In this document: positions 57,501-64,000 of the stretch, in pieces
How the letters are laid out: each line of letters begins with the position of its first letter
Numbering within the stretch: the first letter of the stretch is position 1
Source of the DNA: Vitis vinifera
Lineage: Eukaryota; Streptophyta; Magnoliopsida; Vitales; Vitaceae
Length of the DNA: 64,000 nt
Direction: 5' to 3'
Assembly (NCBI RefSeq): GCF_030704535.1
Contig: NC_081817.1
Span: forward strand, 325,001 to 389,000
Program-made: the position numbers and the translations under genes
The notes under the pieces: generated by a model
Told to the model about the DNA's origin: nothing
The model's input: the letters and a program-made list of their open reading frames with translations, nothing else
The model's database searches: none

Positions 57501-58988
57501 TACTATCATTTTTTAGTATACTATTTAAGACACAAAACACACCATCATATTTTTCCCCTTGAATCCCACTTATACCTTGGTGAAAAATACATAAACATGG
57601 GTCCACACATAAGCAAGCAAAGTTGATTTGCATATTCTTGAATCTTTACTCTTTTGCAAAACTGATTACCAAAAATTGATATAGTTCTAATTGTTGGCTT
57701 AAAACATTATTATGAAAATCTTACCATCCACTCAAGATCCAGTTTAAAAATAAATTAAAATAAAATAAAGAGAAGAATGACAAAGCTTAATAGCACTCCG
57801 AAAAAGAAGTTTAATAGTACTCAGGTCATCTCAACAAAGACGAACCCTGCCTTTACAAGTATTTGAAGAAGGGTACATGAATCCTATTTTATAATATATA
57901 TTATCTCAAGCCAAAATTACTTAAAGAAAATAGGTATCAAGAAGACATCCTCTTTGTTATTATGATTAACACCCATATGCTTCCGAAAGGAAAAACCTGA
58001 TTGATATTCTGAACACACCCTCCTATTTGGTTCTTCATGAGCAACTAGGCCTCATGTCTGTTAGCAAAACCAATTCAGAGATTTAGCACATAAGCTTTAG
58101 CATTATTTCTTAACAAATATTACAGAATCCAAAAATGAGGCCGGCCACCTGATAAAGAACCCTGCAAAGATTTCTTGAGTAAAATTTGTGGAACAAATTC
58201 AGGTACCAACATGCGAGCTCATTTTAATGCGATTCTCTTATTAACTTTAGTAACTAAATTTAAACATGTTTTGAAGATTTTTACACGGTGCATACTTGAA
58301 ATTGCATACGTAAAATCACTGGGAAAAAGGCTCAAAGGTACAAGGACACCTTTAGATTCTTCTGCGAACTCCTAGGTCATTCAGCATTCCTCGCTGCTTT
58401 TTGCCCACAGCCTCGTCCTTACTGCCCCTTGACTAAACTATCCTACTCCTTATTAACACAGCCACTGTTTTTTACAACACATAATTCCACAATCCTAGCT
58501 CAAGAAAGCATTCATTTTCTTCCGGTTCTTGCTACTCATCCATCTCAACATCCTCGGTTTAACTAAGCTCACGATTTCATTTTCTTTCCTTTTCCTAGAA
58601 TTTCTAACCAAACAAACGCATTTGGAAAAAGAAGGAAAGTTCCAATCAAAGAAAAGACAGAAACAAAGATAGAAGAAACCTTAGAAGGCGAATCTGCGAG
58701 AACCGAGGTTGGGTCGGGTTCTCCCAGGCGAATGGAGATCCGATGAATGCATTTCTTTACGGAATCCCAGAAGTAGAGGCGTGAGGCTCCGTCCCAGGCC
58801 ATGAGATTTCTGGCCGTCCGGTGAGCGGATGGATGACCGGTGCTTGCGGCAGTGGCGGTGGCGGTAGCGGTGGTGAAGATGGGGTGGTTCTGAAGAGGAA
58901 TCCATTGGACTTCTTCCTTGGGCGTCGCCGGAGACGGAGCTCGCGGCTGTTGCTCCTCCTTTTCCGGCACATCGAAATTGTATCTCAT
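48583..58988 (-). CDS. NUP88: NUP88/MOS7 nuclear pore protein, with an apparent frameshift
   Basis: Cytoplasmic-side nucleoporin; the Arabidopsis orthologue MOS7 controls nuclear retention of defence regulators. Exons on the minus strand, 5' to 3': 58680-58988, 57143-57294, 53606-53728, 52675-52819, 52146-52207, 51624-51841, 50079-50999, 49193-49442, 48583-48848. All are GT-AG and all phases fit except exon 6, which is 218 bp where 217 is needed; the intended product is about 814 residues, like the family. The N-terminal half is beta-propeller-like (LYFWDSVKKCIHRISIRLGE, LLLAGSDGLCIMYLYGR, LQVSWHPSSDTHLGILSSDS). The C-terminal half is coiled coil (QLARLGEAQQKLLKVEEKQP, LEERLQSLRN). The start MRYNFDVPEKEE was chosen by homology; an in-frame ATG 54 bases upstream could add 18 residues. 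The extra base is an A in an AAAA run (plus-strand T at 51780-51783) and causes a stop soon after. Confidence 0.9.
52377..52400. repeat. (GAT)n microsatellite in a NUP88 intron
   Basis: About eight GAT/ATG trinucleotide units within the intron between exons 4 and 5. It is non-coding. Confidence 0.9.
55195..55790 (-). mobile_element. 5'-truncated LINE tail in NUP88 intron 2, antisense to plus
   Basis: Begins on the plus strand with an interrupted poly-T/C tract (55205-55240), equal to the poly-A tail of a minus-strand LINE, followed by the typical LINE 3' trailer ('GGGGGCACCTAACGGCCAAC' and 'AAGTATATAATAGGTGCC' read on plus). The remainder is degenerate. It is the same orientation as NUP88 transcription. 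Confidence 0.55.
55900..57115 (+). mobile_element. 5'-truncated LINE with zf-RVT remnant in NUP88 intron 2
   Basis: The plus strand encodes broken pieces of LINE ORF2: IWNSQVPFKASFF, then a zf-RVT motif NKCFLCKVKEESINHILLDC (56609-56670) with the expected C-x2-C-x-H-x-C layout, and further degenerate sequence to an A-rich end at about 57095-57118. Several stops and frameshifts show it is dead. It is inserted antisense to NUP88. The same family is at 17.86-18.44 kb. Confidence 0.8.
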
Positions 58989-59160
58989 GTTGAGCTTCCC
59001 TAGTGCCGTTTCTCCCCGCTCTGGAGGGCGGTACAAAACCAAATGACAAGCAATGGAACGACGTCGTTTTAGTTCATCTTTACTTTTCTCTTGCCAACTA
59101 CGAAACGACGGCGTTTGTAACTGATTGAGACTCCCAATTGGCCCTTGGGCCCATTTGATT
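58989..59160 (-). promoter_or_regulatory. NUP88 core promoter/5' UTR with paired palindromes
   Basis: Upstream of the NUP88 start lies a perfect 12-bp palindrome AACGACGTCGTT (59057-59068) and, 35 bp on, a similar imperfect one AAACGACGGCGTTT (59103-59116). Both contain ACGAC-GTCGT/GGCGT halves with an ACGTC (bZIP-like) core. The spacing and position suggest a promoter element of a constitutive gene; the binding protein is unknown. Confidence 0.5.
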
Positions 59161-60547
59161 TAGTGATTCCAGTGGTTGGGGATCTATTCTCAAACTTCGG
59201 TTTAGACCCTCTTGGGCTTATTGGGCTCGACCCTTTCACGGGCTAGCCTTAGCTAGGTCCAAGCCCACGAAATTAAGTGGTTTTTTTAGAGCAATTCTAG
59301 AAAGTTCCATCAATTATAACCGCAATGTGACTATCATTTAAGCTAGGTGTGGCACTAGGCTCCACCCTAGATCAGGACTAAGTTTGTCCCCCAACTCCAC
59401 CTTTGGGTTAACCTATCTTTAAGATGAAAATTACAGATATTAACATTTGAACAACCCATGTCCAAAAATTCAGTTAGTAGGCCTGGCTTGAGTTGGCCAA
59501 CGGGTTGGGCCCGAATTCGGCTGGTAGATGAACAAGCATTTTTCTACTACAACTTTTATCATTTTTTACGACACCCAATGAATTTCAATAAATTTTGCAT
59601 TGAACAAATCGGAATCACTTTTTATTTTATTTAATCATGACTCACTATGTATAAAACAATACAATAAGAGTGACGATGATACATGTATCACGATCCTTTG
59701 ATGAAGATCACCTCGATTGGATTGGAACTTGGTGGAGGATACATTATTTTGATACAGAGAGTTGACATACATGGGAGTCACCATCAATAAAGAACGTGTG
59801 GTAGCAAGTAGAATGATTTTTATAGTATATTTTCAGATGTCCATTCCTATGAAAAGTGAGAGCAGACCTGATTGGGCATTAGTCTCCAGTTTTTAAAAGA
59901 ATATTTCCCTTTCAGGCCTACAACTGCAGATTTCTTCCTCAAAGTAGGTAGGTATAGATACCCGTCTTCATTTTGGCAAGAGGCTGTCTTCCTTCAAACT
60001 TGCGTTCAGTCCCACCACTTCTGCTGCCTGTGTTATGTGGGAAAATTCCAAGAAAAGACGATATTATCTCTTCCATGGGTCCGAACCAAATTTAAGAATT
60101 GGTCAAAATTACCGGATTTAAGAATTGGTCACAGTTAAGGGTCATGTATTTCAGTCATAAGAGCTGACCCAAATGATGGTGACTTAGAAGATCAGACTAT
60201 TGTGACAGTTTGATTGGTTACAAGAATACTGAAGAAGACTAATTCATATTTGTGACGCTTTGAAGAGTTCCAACTCTGACCTACCCTTGTGCATTACTTC
60301 AAGCAGTGACTTTGATGGGTGGTTTGTTGTGTAAATGGGTATTAGTCCAGGAGCTGCTGAAGTAGTCATTGCTAGCTTACACTTGGGCATTGGTTTTGGG
60401 TCAATGAAGGTGTGTGATGAACGTGGTATATAGTTAGCCCTAAGAATCTTCTCGGTCAATGATATTCAGCTTCAGAAATTATTTTAAAGCCACTTTCTTC
60501 CTACCATCAATTGTCCCTACATTTGGTAGTCGTAGGGCTTGCCCTTG

Positions 60548-60578
<31 letters not shown>

Positions 60579-62020
60579 CTTTTGACCATGTATAATTATG
60601 CCTGTAAGTATTATTAAATTTATTTTTTTTATAGTTTAGTACCCTTTAATTTCCATCAATTTGAAAAGTACATTTTTACCTATCTTCATTGTTCCTCAAA
60701 AAAAAAAAAAAAAAAAAAAGTTAGCATGTTTTATCAAAAACTCAAGTGGTATTTATTTTTTATATTTTTTTTTGTTGAAAGCAACTCATTTTCAAATTTT
60801 AAATTGTTTGTTTTTTTATTTTTTGTTAGCCTATTACTTATTTTTAAATTTTTTTGTTTAAATAGAAAAAGTTCAAATATTTAGTTTTTTTAATGTTAAA
60901 AATAATTTTGTTATTTAATAAAAATAAAATATTATAAAAAACTATTTAATATTTAACAATATTAAACATTATTTAGTTTTAAGTTTTATTTAGAATTAAG
61001 TAGAAAAAACAAATACTACCTCACACTATCATATTTATCAATAAGGTTCTACTTGATTGGTGATTAAAGCCTTAATTCATTGAACAATTTAAAAATGATT
61101 TAGAGTTTATTCGATAATAATTTTATAAAACATTTTTAGTTTTATTAACACTTGAAAACAATTCTTTGGATAAAATTTTTAAAATATTAGAAATATTACA
61201 AACACGTTTTAAAATCACTGTCAAAATGATTTTTGAAATAAAGAATTTTTAGAAACTCTTGAAAAAGGGAAAATGTGTGTAATAGCAAATCAATAGCTCT
61301 TGACTAGTGAGGTTAATGGTATTATCCTGAAAGCGAAGAAAAAATTATTCAAGATTAAACTAGTATTGCTTTAATAAAGCACTAATTGTTTTATGTATCC
61401 AAATTGATTTCCATAATGCTTATGAGCAAAAATAGATGTAGATTGGCTGTTGGGTCATGTGGAATCCTTGCATGCTTGCAACCATTGAAGCATCCACCTC
61501 TGTTGATATGCACATTCTCTTGGCTTTTTGGGAAAGACTTCTATATTAGAAGAATTAAAAACAATATGCTTCCACTATGGGTTAGATAAATAACAATACT
61601 AGTGACAATCATCTACTTGAAAGATGTGGGCAGAAGTCAAGCAAACAGCGTCATCATGTGCACAAGGACTATGGCATGAAGTGCAATACTGCATCAGCCA
61701 GCACACCTAGAGAAATAATTGAACCAGAAGAAAAAAGGCTGTTTATCTTGAAGTAGAAAGAAAATTTTCAAACCCCTAAAAAGCATATATATGTCATTTC
61801 TCTGCAGCTTTTTTCACGGCAGAATGATTTGGTTTTGACAAGGATTTTCATTGGAGCTGTAATAGCTGGAAAAGCTCATAAGAATGCCTTTGGCCATTCT
61901 TTGGCTGTTCTTTTGACTCATTTACCTTTTTCCATATATACGTAAAATCATGTACATTCTATAGATATAACCAAAATCATAGCCTCTATGATGAGACACA
62001 ACCACTAGTTTACAATTTGT
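59161..62020. other. AT-rich intergenic DNA
   Basis: No supported gene. A TA microsatellite occurs at 60549-60580 and a long poly-A at about 60700-60719. The block at 61090-61275 resembles a decayed MITE interior (GAAAACAATTCTTTGGA, CTTGAAAAAGGG). The open frame at 59872-60138 (+) has no recognisable family. Confidence 0.5.
60549..60580. repeat. (TA)n microsatellite
   Basis: About 15 TA units in intergenic DNA. Confidence 0.95.
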
Positions 62021-62039
62021 ATTGGCTTCTTAGCAGCTA

Positions 62040-62680
62040 TTCCTCTCGTCACCAGGCTTCTGATTTCCCTTGGAATGAACCATCTACATTGAGGTGAAAA
62101 AAAAAAAAAAACAGCCATATGAGTTAGTTTCTCGATTTGAGTAATAAAAAACAAAACAATGCATAACATGTATCAATCGGTACGTTTTTACGACCATAAA
62201 ATGCACGTATACAATAAGGAGAAGTTCACTACATATATAATGTTAAAAACTTCGTTTTCCTTACCAATGTGGGTTATCTCAATTATCCAAAACGGGCACA
62301 ACTTGTTTATTATAATGAATAAGATTATGGCCCAACAAATAAAATCTCAGATCAGGTTAGGAGAAAAGATGACATTTACACAAAAGAAACTTGTAAGGAC
62401 ATGCTCTTTTATCATAGAGATATCATTCATTTTGGGTTTAATGTGCTCTCACAGTTTTAAAATCTATATATATATAACTATTTTCCTCTTATAAATGGTT
62501 AAAAAGCAGAACCCAAGAAAATGAATAAAAGGACATCAAGATCCATGGCAAGCACATGGGTGATGATGCAAACAGGAACACAAGGAAACAAAAGCACAGT
62601 GTCATGAAAGTTACCTGAAACCGGAGCCAGATGGGTGACGAAGAGGGTCAGGCTAAAAGAATATAAATTAATGGTTTTGT
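62040..62680 (-). CDS. Weak candidate for a small secreted-peptide gene (two exons)
   Basis: On the minus strand an ATG at about 62680 opens MNKTINLYSFSLTLFVTHLA followed by PVS, which looks like a signal peptide (basic start, hydrophobic core, cleavable end), and runs straight into a good donor (TTTCAG|GTAACT near 62615). About 520 bp further along the minus strand, a strong acceptor with a long T tract precedes TAG|ATGG near 62090. Joining in phase would add roughly DGSFQGKSEAW and a stop, giving only about 34 residues. No known peptide family was recognised. This may well be chance. Confidence 0.2.
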
Positions 62681-62699
62681 TCATTCTGATTATCACTTC

Positions 62700-64000
62700 A
62701 CTCTCTCTTCTTGTAGAATCTTTTGGTAGCGAGGGAACCCATTTTTGTAAGCTGATACCTGCGCCAACATGCCAAACCACATGATTATTAAATTCAGACC
62801 AAACCCCCAATGTTTTTTATGATCCAATAAACATAGGTTCAGAGCTTTAGACATGGAAGCATGGGCAGCCATACGTATGTGATTCAATCTTACGCGTATA
62901 AGGCTAAACATTACGTGTTGCCTGTCGGTAGGCTTCTGGCGGGTCATGCCAAAAATTGAATGTTTCGGGGGAAAATGTGTGATCATGTCTCCACCTTGGT
63001 TCAGCGCAAGTGGGTGATGTTCAAAACTTGGTGGATCCCACAAAAAAAATCCACGAGCCTCTTCATCAACATTTTTAAATTTAGGACTATAAAAATTTTA
63101 AAAAACTTGATTTTCCAGTTAGAAAATTATTTTTATTTTTAAAAATAAAAAATTATTTTTAAAAACAGATTTCAAATATGTGCTCAAATACCCAACTACA
63201 CCCAAAGTAGATTATTGATCCGACTGGAGTACACGACCGAACGTGAGTACTTGGACATGGTAGGCCTCAGTCCACTCACAAATTCATGGTACTAAAATCT
63301 AATCAATCAGAATCCAAATTCAGATTCGTTTTGATGAGATTTCTAAATGGGATGGTGACAAAAATGAAAATGTGGGTATAGTTGAAAATTAATATAGACA
63401 ACAATATAATATCAAGCCGCCCATCACTATGTGAGGCTCTCCTTTGTAGATTCCCTGAATATAGACTCTTTTTTTTTTTTTTTCTTTTGTATTTTAGTGG
63501 GTGCTGTGAGAATTAAAATGTGATTACTATGGTCAAATAAAGAAATGAAAGATCAAATCTCATGTGATTGTGGCACTTCACTAGAGGAAGATTAGAAACA
63601 GAGCGTACTGAGTATTTTTATTAATAAAAAAATTATTTTTTATATTTGAGTTACCAACAACTATTTCTTTCCTATATATAATTTTTAAATTATTAAAATT
63701 TCAAACTTATGCACCCAAACACCAATTTTTCCCTGTTTGAATTTTATTATGGCAGCTTTTTTAGTTCTTCTATACGGTTGAAAGAATAGACTAATGGACT
63801 ATCGCGGTTGTTTCCTAAGCCTTAGTTGATACGGCAATGGGGCAATGGGACCCACAATTAACGGTTTGATTTCCTATATGAATCGTTGTGCACCATCATC
63901 CAGTGGTCCCACCCGTACCTGATTATTCAGATTATCGTGATATTTTAATTGCATCATCTCCCAGGTCCCACCTAATTAAATGACTAATATACCCCTCCCC
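62700..64000. other. Intergenic DNA at the right edge
   Basis: No gene is recognised. The 116-codon minus-strand open frame at 62693-63043 has no family resemblance. From about 63700 to the end the base composition becomes more mixed and may approach the promoter of a gene beyond the window. Confidence 0.4.

Noticed and set aside
58681-59049. 122-codon minus-strand frame overlapping NUP88 exon 1
   Set aside because: Alternative frame of a GC-rich exon. The NUP88 frame is supported by homology and splice phase, the other is not.
1-64000. CRISPR arrays, operons, prophage, rRNA or tRNA genes
   Set aside because: None seen. Intron-split genes and repeat content indicate a plant nuclear genome. 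No tRNA cloverleaf with a GGTTCGAATCC-type arm was noticed; a tRNAscan-SE run would settle it.

Overview
This window looks like nuclear DNA of a woody core eudicot. Genes are split into many short exons with GT-AG introns, intergenic DNA is very AT-rich, and it holds plant transposable elements (hAT, gypsy, LINE, Tourist-like MITEs). The gene set (ATE1, Yippee-like, HMGB1, CPD/CYP90A1, NUP88) is that of a land plant. Grapevine (Vitis) is my best guess, but this is inference and the sequence alone does not prove the species.

Layout. 1.2-6.7 kb (+): ATE1 arginyl-tRNA--protein transferase, six exons, with a 550-bp solo LTR in intron 1 and a MITE in intron 2. 8.0-10.6 kb (-): a Yippee-like zinc protein, convergent with ATE1. 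13.6-20.9 kb: a diverged head-to-tail copy of 6.26-13.6 kb. It carries a remnant of the ATE1 3' end and a second Yippee-like gene (15.0-17.5 kb, -) that still reads through but has lost two in-frame pieces. About 2.1 kb of new DNA, including a LINE tail, sits inside this copy. 23.9-25.9 kb (+): HMGB1 chromatin protein, seven coding exons. 30.4-38.3 kb: a transposon nest, in which a decayed gypsy-type element has an almost complete 5.6-kb hAT transposon inserted in its 3' LTR. 43.8-47.1 kb (+): CYP90A1/CPD, a brassinosteroid-biosynthesis P450, eight exons. 48.6-59.0 kb (-): NUP88/MOS7 nucleoporin, nine exons. Its exon 6 holds an apparent one-base frameshift, and intron 2 is packed with LINE fragments in both orientations. 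59-64 kb: mostly featureless AT-rich DNA with one weak candidate for a small secreted peptide.

The genes do not form an operon or pathway. ATE1 (N-degron pathway), Yippee-like, HMGB1 (chromatin), CPD (hormone synthesis) and NUP88 (nuclear pore) are independent housekeeping or developmental genes, as expected in a plant genome. I rebuilt exon models by hand from splice-site consensus, codon phase and protein-family conservation. All coding totals divide by three except NUP88. The features most worth a second look are the tandem segmental duplication, the 45-bp duplication that copies an ATE1 splice donor, the hAT insertion with its unoccupied site preserved in the sister LTR, the 168-bp satellite inside that hAT, and the NUP88 frameshift. 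I found no evidence of an entirely new biological system.
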